DNA of 64,000 nucleotides from Pseudomonas frederiksbergensis (GTDB lineage: Bacteria; Pseudomonadota; Gammaproteobacteria; Pseudomonadales; Pseudomonadaceae): positions 1 to 64,000 of the forward strand of contig NZ_MOBP01000016.1 in assembly GCF_003732665.1 (NCBI RefSeq), read 5' to 3'. The notes beneath the pieces are model-generated. The model ran no database searches. It had not been told where the DNA came from and saw only the letters and a list, made by a program, of their open reading frames with translations. A program made the translations under genes and the position numbers. Below are positions 43,235 through 52,937 of the stretch, piece by piece; position 1 is the first letter of the stretch; each line of letters opens with the position of its first letter.

Positions 43235-43882
43235 TCAGCGCCCCGGCTCGTCGTTCCAAAGATATTTATGCAGCTGCAATTGCAGACGTACTGGCAAGTT
43301 GTCCGCCACCACCCAGTCCGCCAGGTCCCGAGCATTCAGGTCATGGTGACTTGGCGAGAACAGCACTTCGCCGGCCCGTCGATCAAGACCGTACTGGATC
43401 AGCTTGGACACGGCCCAGTCGTAGTCTTCCCGCGAGCAGATGACAAACTTCACCTGGTCGTTGGGAGTCAGCAGTTCGATGTTCTCATAGCGGTTGCGGT
43501 GCGCTTCTTTCGAACCTGGGGTTTTCAGGTCGACGACGCGACTGACCCGGGAATCTACCGCCGAGATGTCGAGTGCACCACTGGTTTCCAGTGACACTTC
43601 GTAACCGGCATCACACAACCGCTTGAGCAATGGGATGGCGTTGGGTTGCGCCAACGGCTCGCCGCCGGTGACACACACGTAACGCGGACGGAAACCGGCC
43701 ACTTGCTCGAGGATGTCGTCGAGGGGGCGAATGGTGCCGCCGGTGAACGCATAAACGCTGTCGCAGTATTGGCAACGCAATGGGCAACCGGTCAGGCGCA
43801 CAAAAACAGTGGGCAGCCCGGCAGTCCGCGTTTCACCCTGCAACGAGTAGAAAACTTCGGTGATTCTCAATGTGTCTTGCAT
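43235..43882 (-). CDS. queE: 7-carboxy-7-deazaguanine synthase
   Basis: The 215-residue radical-SAM enzyme converts CPH4 to CDG. FYSLQGE lies at the start, and the cluster motif CPLRCQYCDS near residue 28 has the CxxxCxxC spacing found in Pseudomonas QueE. I prefer the ATG at 43882 over a GTG three codons earlier because the family begins MQDTLRITEVF. Neither has a strong ribosome-binding site. Confidence 0.94.
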   Translation of the reverse strand: MQDTLRITEVFYSLQGETRTAGLPTVFVRLTGCPLRCQYCDSVYAFTGGTIRPLDDILEQVAGFRPRYVCVTGGEPLAQPNAIPLLKRLCDAGYEVSLETSGALDISAVDSRVSRVVDLKTPGSKEAHRNRYENIELLTPNDQVKFVICSREDYDWAVSKLIQYGLDRRAGEVLFSPSHHDLNARDLADWVVADNLPVRLQLQLHKYLWNDEPGR

Positions 43883-43998
43883 AGTCGCCACGGGCGTAAC
43901 AGCTAAACAGGCTGTCCGCCTCCGTCAGGCTCTTCAAGGAACCCCGCCAACGCGCGAATCCCAAAAAGCGTGTTTCAGAAAAAGGGCGTGAATTCTAA

Positions 43999-44030
43999 CG
44001 AAAAAACCCGCGACAAGCGCGGGTTTCTTC
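43999..44030 (-). terminator. Terminator between cpoB and queE
   Basis: On the minus strand ACCCGCG CTTGT CGCGGGT is followed by TTTTTC, 25 bp past the cpoB stop. It would end the tol-pal transcript. Confidence 0.85.
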
Positions 44031-44048
44031 AATTCGGGTCAAGCACGC

Positions 44049-44894
44049 TTACATACGTTGCAGATCGCGTTGGGCCAGCTGAGCGGCGGAAGTGCCCGGA
44101 TATTGGGACACCACCTGCTGCAGAATGCCTTTGACCTTGTCGGTATGACCGAGTCGGCGCTCTACATCAGCCAGCTTGTACAGCGAGTCAGGCACTTTGG
44201 CGTGCTTGGGGTACAGCTGCGAAACCTTGGCAAACGCCTGACCTGCACCTTGCAGATCGCCTTTGGCCAAGTTGACTTCGCCCAACCAGTACTGGGCATT
44301 GCCCGCGTATTGGCTGTTCGGGTATTTGCGCAGGAAAGCGGCGAAAGCCTGGCTGGCCTTGTCGAAATCCTTGGCTTTGATCAGGTCGAAGGCTGCATCG
44401 TAATACAGTTTTTCCTTCGCCGGATCACCCGGTTCACTGCTGGCGGCCGGGGCTTGAGCGGCGACCGCTCCCGCACCTGCGCCTGCAGCGGCTGCTGCAC
44501 CGGGGGCATTCAACGTGCCACCGGTGGAAGAATTATCAGGACTTGCGGCTGGTGCAACGCCGGTTCCTATGCGCCGATCAAGATCCTGGTATCGCTCCAG
44601 GTTTTCTTGCTTCATGCGCGCTACATCATTTTGCAGGACTTCGATCACACCCTGTTGGCGTGAGATCTGCTCTTGCATCGATTGCAGTTGGTTGAACAGC
44701 TCGCCCTGTGCCGAGACAGGGGCCGAAACCCCTCCCCCGGCATAGGCGCCGTTCGTACCGTAACCCGCAGGCGGATAACTGCTCCCGCTATTGTTATAAC
44801 CGGAGTTGTCATCGACCACAGGAACCGCAGCCCACACCGCAAGCGGCGCGAGACTGAGAGCCAAAACAGTTACAGCACGACGGCACGTTCGCAT
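44049..44894 (-). CDS. cpoB: Cell division coordinator CpoB (YbgF), TPR protein of the Tol-Pal system
   Basis: The 281-residue periplasmic protein has a signal peptide (MRTCRRAVTVLAL to VWA-AVP), an N-terminal coiled coil (about residues 63-105: LFNQLQSMQEQISRQQGVIEVL), a Pro/Ala-rich linker, and C-terminal TPR repeats (YPNSQYAGNAQYWLGEV and following). It links TolA with peptidoglycan synthesis during constriction. It starts 6 bp after pal. Confidence 0.93.
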   Translation of the reverse strand: MRTCRRAVTVLALSLAPLAVWAAVPVVDDNSGYNNSGSSYPPAGYGTNGAYAGGGVSAPVSAQGELFNQLQSMQEQISRQQGVIEVLQNDVARMKQENLERYQDLDRRIGTGVAPAASPDNSSTGGTLNAPGAAAAAGAGAGAVAAQAPAASSEPGDPAKEKLYYDAAFDLIKAKDFDKASQAFAAFLRKYPNSQYAGNAQYWLGEVNLAKGDLQGAGQAFAKVSQLYPKHAKVPDSLYKLADVERRLGHTDKVKGILQQVVSQYPGTSAAQLAQRDLQRM

Positions 44895-44900
44895 GACGAA

Positions 44901-45398
44901 TTACTTACGCAGTTCGACGCGACGGTTTTGAGCCCAGGACTGCTCGTCGTTGCCGGTAGCAACTGGACGCTCTTCGCCGTAGGAAACCAGTTCCAGCTGA
45001 GCTGGGGAAACACCTTGCAGTACCAGGTAGCGCTGAACGGCTTTCGCACGACGCTCGCCCAGTGCCATGTTGTACTCACGAGTACCACGTTCGTCGGTGT
45101 TGCCTTCCAGAACAACGCGAGCGCCGTTTGCTTTCAGGTCTTTAGCGTGAACATCCAGAGCGCGCATGGCTTCTGGCTTCAGGTCCGAGCTGTCGTATTC
45201 GAAGTAGAAAGTGGTGATTGCGCGCAGAGCAGCTTCTTCGCTCAGGGAGCCGTCAACTGCACCAGTGTTAGCGCCGTAACCAGCGTTTGGATCAACAGCG
45301 CCTTCACCGGCATTGTCGCCGCCTTTGGACGAGCAACCTACAGCTACAGCCATGGCCAGAGCCAGCGCAGCAAATTTACCAAACTTCAGCATTTCCAT
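44901..45398 (-). CDS. pal: Peptidoglycan-associated lipoprotein Pal (OprL)
   Basis: The 165-residue outer-membrane lipoprotein has a lipobox with Cys near residue 22 (AVAVGCSSKGG) and a C-terminal OmpA-like domain (LEGNTDERGTREYNMALGERRA) that grips peptidoglycan. It anchors the outer membrane and is mobilised by TolB/TolQRA during division. 52 bp separate it from tolB. Confidence 0.96.
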   Translation of the reverse strand: MEMLKFGKFAALALAMAVAVGCSSKGGDNAGEGAVDPNAGYGANTGAVDGSLSEEAALRAITTFYFEYDSSDLKPEAMRALDVHAKDLKANGARVVLEGNTDERGTREYNMALGERRAKAVQRYLVLQGVSPAQLELVSYGEERPVATGNDEQSWAQNRRVELRK

Positions 45399-45450
45399 CG
45401 TGAAACTCCTAATGAACCCCAGTGTGTTAAGTAAAACGTGTAGCGCCGCG

Positions 45451-46752
45451 TCAGTTCAGGTAAGGGGACCAGGAAGGTTCTCTGACTTCGCCTTGTGCGG
45501 TAGGAAGCGGGAGCCTTACGCGTCCATTAATGGACACGAGCATCAAGACTCCCCGGCCCTGCTGGCGGGTGGCGTAGATTACCATGGTGCCGTTGGGCGC
45601 AACAGTAGGCGACTCGTCCAGAGTGCTATCAGTGAGGATTTTTACGCTTCCGCGCTGCAAATCCTGGGCCGCCACCTTGAAATTAGTGAAGCCATCCTGG
45701 CGGTGAATCATCACCAGGGTCTTTTCATCGGCCGAAAGTTTCGGGTTTGCGTTGTAGTTACCGATGAAAGTCACACGTTCCGCACCGCCACCACCGACGC
45801 TGGTCTTGTAGATTTGTGGCTTGCCGCCACGGTCGGAGGTGAAGTAGATGGTCGAACCATCTTTACCCCAGAACGGTTCGGTGTTGATGCCGGGACCGTT
45901 GGTGACGCGGGAGATCTGACGCGAACCCAGGTTCATCACGTAGATGTCCGGGTTGCCGTCTTTCGACAGCACGAACGCCAGGCGATTGCCATCCGGCGAC
46001 CAGGCTGGCGCGCCATTCAGGCCTTCGAAGTTGGTGATCTGCTCACGACGACCGGTGTCGATGTTCTGCATGAAGATGCGCGGACGCTTCTGCTCGAACG
46101 ACACATAAGCGATGCGTTTGCCATCCGGTGCGAAACGCGGCGACAGGATTGGCTCGCGCGATTGCAGCAGGGTCACGGCGCGGGCACCGTCGTAGTCCGA
46201 ACGTTGCAGCGTGTAGCGCGTGTTCTTCTCGGAGAAGCGTTCGGCGGTCACGTACAACAGGCGTGTCGAGAACGCACCTTTAATACCGGTGAGTTTTTCG
46301 AACGACTGGTCAGCGATGTAGTGCGCCATGTCGCGCAGTTGATCGACGCTGCCCGACACGCTGCCGGTCAGCACTTGCTGCTCGGTAGCGACGTTGAACA
46401 GTGCGTACTGAACCTGCAGGCGACCGCCCGCCGGAACAATGCTGCCGACCATGATGTATTGGGCGCTGATCGCCTTCCAGTCACGGAAAATGATTTCGCT
46501 GGCCTGGCTCGGCTGGCTGATCATTTGCTGCTTTGGAATCGGCGAGTAGTAGCCCGAGTTGCGCAAATCGTTACCAATGATTTCGGCCATATCGTCCGGC
46601 AGGACGGTGCCGCCCTGGAAGCCGAACGGCACTACCGCAATCGGGGTAGCCCGATCACTGCCGCTGGTGACCAGAATGTTTTTTTCATCTGCTACCGCCA
46701 TCCCTGCCAGGCAGCAGATAACGACAAGCATTCCTCGAAGAAGGTTTCTCAC
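45451..46752 (-). CDS. tolB: Periplasmic Tol-Pal protein TolB
   Basis: The 433-residue protein has a signal peptide (MRNLLRGMLVVICCLAGMAVA-DE), an N-terminal domain that meets TolA, and a six-bladed beta-propeller with repeats such as SPRFAPDGKRIAYVSFE and APAWSPDGNRLAFVLS that binds Pal. Its start overlaps tolA by 4 bp. Confidence 0.96.
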   Translation of the reverse strand: MRNLLRGMLVVICCLAGMAVADEKNILVTSGSDRATPIAVVPFGFQGGTVLPDDMAEIIGNDLRNSGYYSPIPKQQMISQPSQASEIIFRDWKAISAQYIMVGSIVPAGGRLQVQYALFNVATEQQVLTGSVSGSVDQLRDMAHYIADQSFEKLTGIKGAFSTRLLYVTAERFSEKNTRYTLQRSDYDGARAVTLLQSREPILSPRFAPDGKRIAYVSFEQKRPRIFMQNIDTGRREQITNFEGLNGAPAWSPDGNRLAFVLSKDGNPDIYVMNLGSRQISRVTNGPGINTEPFWGKDGSTIYFTSDRGGKPQIYKTSVGGGGAERVTFIGNYNANPKLSADEKTLVMIHRQDGFTNFKVAAQDLQRGSVKILTDSTLDESPTVAPNGTMVIYATRQQGRGVLMLVSINGRVRLPLPTAQGEVREPSWSPYLN

Positions 46753-47828
46753 AAGGCTAGATCCTCAGGTGTGAATGTCATCTTGAATGAACGATACGGA
46801 GCGAAATCGCTCGGCTTCATTCCCTGCATTTCTGTCAAACGTCCAATATTCTTGACCGCAGCCACGGCAGACGAGTCAAACGGACCATCGCCACTGGACT
46901 TGGAAACGCTGACCGAAGTCACCGTACCGTCCGGCAACATGCCGATTTGCAACACGACTGTCATGCCTTTGCGTGCCGAAGGTGGACGAGCCCAGCCTTC
47001 CGCTGCACGAGCACGAATCAAATCATCGAAACTGCCGGCGACTTCATCGCCCTGCTCATCGGCCAACGCCTGCTGACGCTGCGGCGTGTCGGAAAGCAAA
47101 TCGGCCAAGGCCTGAGCCTTTTTGTCTTCGGTCGATTTACGTGCCGCATCCTGCGATTTCTTCTTCGCAGCATCGGCAGCAGCTTTCTTCTTCGCTTCGT
47201 CGGCGACTTTCTTCTTCGCCTCTTCAGCTTCAGCTTTCTTCTTGGCGTCGTCCGCGGCTTTCTTCTTCGCGTCTTCGACGATCTTTTTCTTCGCTTCTTC
47301 AGCGGCCGCTTTCTTGGCCTCTTCTTCAGCAGCTTTCTTGGCTTCTTCTTCAGATTTCTTCTTGGCTATATCAGCCAATTGTTTCTCTTCGGCCTTTTTG
47401 GCTTCGGCGGTCTTCTTCGCTTCGTCGGCTTTCTTGGCTTCATCAGCCTTTTTCGCTTCCTCAGACTTCTTGGACTCGTCGGCCTTCTTGGCTTCCTCGG
47501 CTTTTTGAGCCGCTTCTTCTTTCTTTTGTTCCGCAGCCTTTACCGCTTCCTGCTCGACCTTTTTCTGTTCCATCTGTTCGACTTCGGTCTGGCGCGCAGC
47601 AGACTTCACCGCTTCACCCGCAATCTTCTGATTGGTCTGGGTGGTCGCCCGACTTTTCGATTTCAGCTGGTACAAGGTCGCCTGGACAATCGGCTTGGCC
47701 GGCGGCAACTCAGGCGTCATGGCGAAACTGACGAACAGCATGCCGAAAACCAGCACGTGCAAGCCAATCGCCCAGACACTAGGCCAGAAGTAGCTTTCCG
47801 AGGCTGTTGGCTCTCGTTGTTGCTGCAT
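46749..47828 (-). CDS. tolA: Inner-membrane Tol-Pal protein TolA
   Basis: The 359-residue protein has one N-terminal helix (about residues 14-37), a long Lys/Glu/Ala-rich helical middle (about 85-250: repeated KKAEEAKK-type units), and a C-terminal domain with WARPPSARKGMTVVLQIGM. It carries force from TolQR to TolB/Pal. The middle domain's low complexity makes shadow frames look long. The start shares one base with the tolR stop. Confidence 0.94.
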   Translation of the reverse strand: MQQQREPTASESYFWPSVWAIGLHVLVFGMLFVSFAMTPELPPAKPIVQATLYQLKSKSRATTQTNQKIAGEAVKSAARQTEVEQMEQKKVEQEAVKAAEQKKEEAAQKAEEAKKADESKKSEEAKKADEAKKADEAKKTAEAKKAEEKQLADIAKKKSEEEAKKAAEEEAKKAAAEEAKKKIVEDAKKKAADDAKKKAEAEEAKKKVADEAKKKAAADAAKKKSQDAARKSTEDKKAQALADLLSDTPQRQQALADEQGDEVAGSFDDLIRARAAEGWARPPSARKGMTVVLQIGMLPDGTVTSVSVSKSSGDGPFDSSAVAAVKNIGRLTEMQGMKPSDFAPYRSFKMTFTPEDLAL

Positions 47829-48289
47829 CAGGGCGCCTCGGTAATCAAGCCAACATTACCGACTCCGGCCTTCTGCAACCCGCCCATGGCGCCCATGACC
47901 GAACCGTAGTCGACGGTCTTGTCGCCACGGATGAAGACTTGGGTGTGCTTGCCGTTTTCGTTACCGGCGCTGATGATTTTAGTCACGGCGCTGGTCATCT
48001 GCGGCAAGGTCATGGCCTTGTCCTGCTGCTTGTCGGTGTCGACTTCGCTGCCAAGGTTCCAGTAGTAGGTCTTGTCAGACTTGATCGAAATGGTCAGGAC
48101 CTGGGTGTTGTTGTCCTGCGGCAAGGCTTCGCTGGAAACCTTGGGCAGATCAACTTTCACGCCCTGATTGAGCATCGGCGCGGTCACCATGAAGATGACC
48201 AGCAGTACCAGCATCACGTCGATGTATGGCACCACGTTCATCTCGGCGACCGGCTTGCGCTTTTTGCGAGCTCGAGCGATTAAAGCCAT
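47828..48289 (-). CDS. tolR: Tol-Pal proton-channel protein TolR
   Basis: The 153-residue ExbD-family protein has a short cytoplasmic start rich in Arg/Lys, one helix (VPYIDVMLVLLVIFMVTAP, about residues 20-38) containing the proton-sensitive Asp, and a periplasmic domain. It works with TolQ to couple proton flow to TolA. 14 bp follow tolQ. Confidence 0.95.
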   Translation of the reverse strand: MALIARARKKRKPVAEMNVVPYIDVMLVLLVIFMVTAPMLNQGVKVDLPKVSSEALPQDNNTQVLTISIKSDKTYYWNLGSEVDTDKQQDKAMTLPQMTSAVTKIISAGNENGKHTQVFIRGDKTVDYGSVMGAMGGLQKAGVGNVGLITEAP

Positions 48290-48303
48290 TGGAAATTACC
48301 TGC

Positions 48304-48999
48304 TTATTCTTCGCTGGTGTGCACTTTGCGGTGCAGGATCGCCTGGAATTCGTCGGCGAAGGTGTAGTAACGGCTCAGCAGGGTTTCGCTGCGGGCAGCA
48401 AAACGGTTGTAAGCGATAACGGCCGGGATGGCTGCGAACAGGCCGATGGCAGTAGCCACCAGTGCTTCGGCGATGCCCGGGGCCACGGTGGCCAGGGTCG
48501 CTTGCTGGGCAGTGGCCAGGCCGCGGAAGGAGTTCATGATGCCCCAGACCGTACCGAACAGGCCGATGTACGGGCTGACGGAACCGACGGTGGCGAGGAA
48601 CGGCAAGCTCTGCTCGAGCTTTTCTTCTTCACGGGAAATGGCGACGCGCATGGCACGGGCCACGCCTTCCATGACCGCTTCCGGGTCAACGCCTGGCTGC
48701 TGGCGCAGACGGGAGAATTCCTTGAAGCCGGCACGGAAGATCTGCTCGACGCCCGAATCCGGGTCAGGGTTGCTGCCGGCCTGACGGTAGAGTTTGGACA
48801 GATCGATACCTGACCAGAAGCGCTCTTCAAAGCTCTCCAGGGCACGTCGACCGGCGCGCAGCAAGTTGCTGCGCTGAAAGATCATGATCCATGAGGTCAC
48901 CGATGCGGCTACCAGAATCAGCATTACCAACTGCACCACGACGCTGGCATTGCTGACCAGGCTCCACATGGAGGAATGGTCGACGACGTTAGCTTCCAC
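48304..48999 (-). CDS. tolQ: Tol-Pal proton-channel protein TolQ
   Basis: The 231-residue ExbB-family protein has three helices (about residues 18-40, 135-155 and 170-195). GLFGTVWGIMNSF and VAPGIAEALVATAIGLFAAIPAV are the conserved channel segments. Its start overlaps ybgC by 11 bp, so the operon begins with ybgC. Confidence 0.96.
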   Translation of the reverse strand: MEANVVDHSSMWSLVSNASVVVQLVMLILVAASVTSWIMIFQRSNLLRAGRRALESFEERFWSGIDLSKLYRQAGSNPDPDSGVEQIFRAGFKEFSRLRQQPGVDPEAVMEGVARAMRVAISREEEKLEQSLPFLATVGSVSPYIGLFGTVWGIMNSFRGLATAQQATLATVAPGIAEALVATAIGLFAAIPAVIAYNRFAARSETLLSRYYTFADEFQAILHRKVHTSEE

Positions 49000-49456
49000 G
49001 CTTTATCTCCTGCTTTGAGTGTGTACCCGCGCCGCTCACGTCGGCAAAGGCCGCACGTAGAGTTTCGGGAATGGCCCGGGGTTTCAAACTGTCAGTGCGC
49101 ACACAGGCCACCAAAAACTGCCCTTCACAGAGCAGCGCATTATCCGTAGCCCGCCTGACCTGCTGTTTAAAGCGCAGGCTGGCACGGTTCAATTCGATTA
49201 CTTCAGCGCTTACCAGCAGCTCGTCGTCCAGTCGCGCCGGCGCGTGGTAACGCGCTTCGCTGGAATGCACGACGAACAACAGGTCCTCCCCTGCCAGCTG
49301 GGATTGGGCAAAGCCCAGTTCCCGGAGCCGCTCGGTTCGAGCCCGTTCCATAAACTTGAGGTAATTAACGTAATACACGATGCCGCCCGCATCGGTGTCC
49401 TCGTAATAAACGCGACAACGATGTGCGAACGGCTCAAGCCCGTTTTGCGCGCGCAT
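48989..49456 (-). CDS. ybgC: Acyl-CoA thioesterase YbgC of the tol-pal cluster
   Basis: The 155-residue hotdog-fold protein has YYEDTDAGGIVYYVNYLKFMERAR, the 4-hydroxybenzoyl-CoA thioesterase signature with catalytic Asp. In other species YbgC cleaves acyl-CoAs tied to phospholipid synthesis. It heads the tol-pal operon. The 138-bp gap to ruvB likely holds the promoter. Confidence 0.92.
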   Translation of the reverse strand: MRAQNGLEPFAHRCRVYYEDTDAGGIVYYVNYLKFMERARTERLRELGFAQSQLAGEDLLFVVHSSEARYHAPARLDDELLVSAEVIELNRASLRFKQQVRRATDNALLCEGQFLVACVRTDSLKPRAIPETLRAAFADVSGAGTHSKQEIKRGS

Positions 49457-49594
49457 ACTCTAGTGCTTACTCCTCAGGTTGCCAATCCAGCCAGGCAACT
49501 GTTTTTCATTGTTCTGCGGCTTTCTAGTGAAAGATTCGTCATGTGAGCCACTAGGACCACACAAACCCCCAATCGATCAGCCCGCAAACGTTAA

Positions 49595-50656
49595 TTAATC
49601 GTCCACTGCATCGAGAAATTCGTCTACCACGGGCATCTCGCCCAATCGTGACGGAATGTTTAAACCAAAATGCAGGTACGCATGCCGGGTGACCACCCGC
49701 CCCCGCGGTGTTCGCATGATGTAGCCCTGCTGGATCAGGTACGGTTCCAGCACGTCTTCAATGGTGTGACGCTCTTCGCTGATGGCCGCTGCCAGGCTGT
49801 CTACGCCCACCGGGCCACCGTCGAATTTCTCGATCATGGTCAACAGCAGACGCCGATCCTGGTGATCGAAGCCACGTTCGTCGACATCCAGCAGATTCAA
49901 GGCCAGGTCGGCGATCGGTTTGGTGATGTGGCCCTTGGCGCGCACTTCGGCGAAATCCCGCACCCGGCGCAACAAGCGGTTGGCAATCCGCGGTGTCCCC
50001 CGGGCGCGACGGGCGATTTCGAAGGCGCCCTCCGGGTCCAGCGGCAAACCGAGAATGCTCGCCGAACGACTGACAATCGTCGCCAGGTCGGCGGTGCTGT
50101 AGAACTCCAGGCGCTGAACAATCCCGAAACGGTCGCGCAACGGGTTGGTCAGCATGCCGGCACGGGTAGTGGCACCGACCAGGGTGAACGGCGGCAGATC
50201 GAGCTTGATCGAACGTGCGGCCGGGCCTTCGCCGATCATGATGTCGAGCTGGAAATCTTCCATGGCCGGGTACAGCACTTCTTCGACGATCGGCGACAAC
50301 CGATGGATTTCGTCGATGAACAGCACGTCATGGGGCTCGAGGTTGGTCAGCAGCGCCGCCAGATCACCCGGACGTTCAAGGACCGGGCCGGAGGTGCTTT
50401 TGATCGACACGCCCATTTCCTGGGCGATGATATTGGCGAGCGTGGTTTTACCCAGGCCCGGCGGACCGAAGATCAACGTGTGATCGAGGGATTCGCTGCG
50501 ACCACGGGCCGCCTGGATGAACAACTCCATTTGCTCGCGAACGGTCGGCTGGCCAATGTACTCGGCCAAACTGAGGGGACGAATCGCCCGGTCCTGGACT
50601 TCCTCGCGGTCGCGGGGCCCAGGCGTGGCGGCAATCAGACGATCAGCTTCAATCAC
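49595..50656 (-). CDS. ruvB: Holliday junction branch-migration helicase RuvB
   Basis: The 353-residue AAA+ motor has Walker A GPPGLGKTT near residue 65, Walker B LFIDEIHRL near 115 and sensor GATTRAG. The C-terminal winged helix includes QQGYIMRTPRGR. It moves four-way junctions with RuvA. It immediately follows ruvA (adjacent bases). Confidence 0.97.
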   Translation of the reverse strand: MIEADRLIAATPGPRDREEVQDRAIRPLSLAEYIGQPTVREQMELFIQAARGRSESLDHTLIFGPPGLGKTTLANIIAQEMGVSIKSTSGPVLERPGDLAALLTNLEPHDVLFIDEIHRLSPIVEEVLYPAMEDFQLDIMIGEGPAARSIKLDLPPFTLVGATTRAGMLTNPLRDRFGIVQRLEFYSTADLATIVSRSASILGLPLDPEGAFEIARRARGTPRIANRLLRRVRDFAEVRAKGHITKPIADLALNLLDVDERGFDHQDRRLLLTMIEKFDGGPVGVDSLAAAISEERHTIEDVLEPYLIQQGYIMRTPRGRVVTRHAYLHFGLNIPSRLGEMPVVDEFLDAVDD

Positions 50657-51274
50657 TTAAATCATTCCCTTCAGGGCACGGCGAATCAGGTCTTCACTGC
50701 TCAAGCCTTTCTCCTTGATCGAGGTAATCGCCTTGCTGGCTTCCTGCGGCTTGTAGCCCAGGGAGACCAGCGCGCTGATCGCATCACTCTCGGCGGTAAC
50801 CGCCGGGGCCGGCGCATCTGGCCCACCCGGCTGATTGGGCACCAGGGCAAACATCGCCGGCACGGTTTCCCAGGCCTTGAAGCGGTCCTTGAGTTCCACC
50901 AGCAGGCGTTCGGCAGTCTTCTTGCCCACGCCCGGCACCTTGGTCAGCGCCGAGGTGTCCTGGGACTGCACGCAACGCACCAACTCATCGACTTCCAGGC
51001 TCGACATCAAGGCCAGGGCCAATTTCGGCCCTACACCATTGAGACGGATCAACTCGCGAAAAAAGTCTCGCTCACGCTTGCTGTAGAAGCCATAGAGTAA
51101 CTGCGCGTCTTCGCGTACGACTAAATGGGTGTGCAAGGTCAGCGGTTCACCGACCGACGGCAAGCGATACAGCGTGGTCATGGGCACTTCCAGCTCATAC
51201 CCCAGGCCGTTTACATCCAGAATCAGGTGCGGCGGCTGTTTCTCAGCCAGGGTGCCGCGCAAGCGTCCAATCAC
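50657..51274 (-). CDS. ruvA: Holliday junction DNA-binding protein RuvA
   Basis: The 205-residue protein has the N-terminal OB domain (IGRLRGTLAEKQPPHLILDVNGLGYEL), helix-hairpin-helix motifs (LIRLNGVGPKLAL, LTKVPGVGKKTAERL) and a C-terminal domain that contacts RuvB. The start is GTG at 51274 with AAGGAT upstream, matching the family N-terminus; a longer frame adds 23 residues with no family match. Confidence 0.95.
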   Translation of the reverse strand: MIGRLRGTLAEKQPPHLILDVNGLGYELEVPMTTLYRLPSVGEPLTLHTHLVVREDAQLLYGFYSKRERDFFRELIRLNGVGPKLALALMSSLEVDELVRCVQSQDTSALTKVPGVGKKTAERLLVELKDRFKAWETVPAMFALVPNQPGGPDAPAPAVTAESDAISALVSLGYKPQEASKAITSIKEKGLSSEDLIRRALKGMI

Positions 51275-51325
51275 GTTTCGAATCCTTGAGCGTTGGCCAG
51301 CCCGAGGCCAGCGACTGACAGGACA

Positions 51326-51360
51326 AGGGTTTTGCGCCGACAACCCAGGCGCAAAACCCT
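51326..51360. repeat. Perfect 13-bp inverted repeat between ruvC and ruvA
   Basis: AGGGTTTTGCGCC and GGCGCAAAACCCT flank a 9-bp loop in the 114-bp gap. There is no T run on the minus strand and no REP core similarity. Confidence 0.82.
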
Positions 51361-51388
51361 CATCCCGTAAAAATGATTGCTGATGCTA

Positions 51389-51913
51389 TCAGAGACGCAG
51401 GCGCCCGCCACGACTGCGTGCGGTTCCCAAGCCATGCGGTAACAGGCTGGAACGGGTGTGCGCATGACAAATGGCGATGGCCAGGGCGTCCGAGGCATCG
51501 ATTTGTGGCTTGCTGGTCAGTTTCAGCATGTGCATGACCATCATCTGCACCTGCTCTTTATTCGCCGCGCCGGTGCCGGTGACGGCTTGTTTGACCTGGG
51601 TCGCGGTGTACTCGGCGATTTCCAGGCTTTCTTCGGCGCCGGCGACAATGGCCGCGCCGCGAGCCTGACCCAGTTTCAGCGCAGAGTCGGCGTTGCGCGC
51701 CATGAACACCTTTTCGATGCCCATGGTCGTCGGGCCATAGGTCTGGATGACCTCCCGCACGCCGCGATAGACGATTTGCAGACGCTCATGCAACTCGCCG
51801 GAGCCGGTGCGGATGCAACCCGACGCCACGTACACGCAGCCGCGCCCGGTATCGCGTACCACGCCATAACCGGTGATGCGCGAACCGGGGTCGATACCAA
51901 GGATTAAAGTCAT
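51389..51913 (-). CDS. ruvC: Crossover junction endonuclease RuvC
   Basis: The 174-residue resolvase cuts Holliday junctions. Acidic catalytic residues are visible in LGIDPGSRITGYGV (first Asp) and GIEKVFMARN (Glu near 68), with further Asp in DASDALAIAICH. Start taken as MTLILGIDPGS at 51913. It leads ruvCAB. Confidence 0.95.
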   Translation of the reverse strand: MTLILGIDPGSRITGYGVVRDTGRGCVYVASGCIRTGSGELHERLQIVYRGVREVIQTYGPTTMGIEKVFMARNADSALKLGQARGAAIVAGAEESLEIAEYTATQVKQAVTGTGAANKEQVQMMVMHMLKLTSKPQIDASDALAIAICHAHTRSSLLPHGLGTARSRGGRLRL

Positions 51914-51964
51914 AACGCCTGCGGTCAAGGATGAGCAGTGTATTCAATGAAGCGAATAACCAAT

Positions 51965-52053
51965 GTGGGAGCGGGCTAGCTCGCGAATACGGTTTTACAT
52001 TCAGCAACTATGTTGCCTGAAAGTCCGCGTTCGCGAGCAAGCCCGCTCCCACA
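51965..52053. repeat. REP pair
   Basis: Inverted copies, the left with a GGGCTAGCTCG variant core, lie between yebC and ruvC. Confidence 0.86.
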
Positions 52054-52070
52054 AGGGATCTTAGTCGCCC

Positions 52071-52817
<747 letters not shown>

Positions 52818-52895
52818 ATCTCGCTCCGAATTCTCTTTGAAACATTGCCCGCTGCGCCTGTTCGCGCCAGCCAGCAAGAAAAAATCTCGACCTAT

Positions 52896-52926
52896 GAAAA
52901 AGGCGCATCCCATAAGGATGCGCCTT
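52896..52926 (-). terminator. Terminator after aspS
   Basis: On the minus strand AAGGCGCATCCT TATG GGATGCGCCTT is followed by TTTC, 12 bp past the aspS stop. Confidence 0.88.
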
Positions 52927-52937
52927 CAGGGTCAGCC

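Noticed and set aside
46947..47909. Long plus-strand frames opposite tolA/tolR rich in Phe/Leu
   Set aside because: They are the antisense of the Lys/Ala/Glu-rich TolA helix; TolA and TolR match families throughout and use the expected codons.
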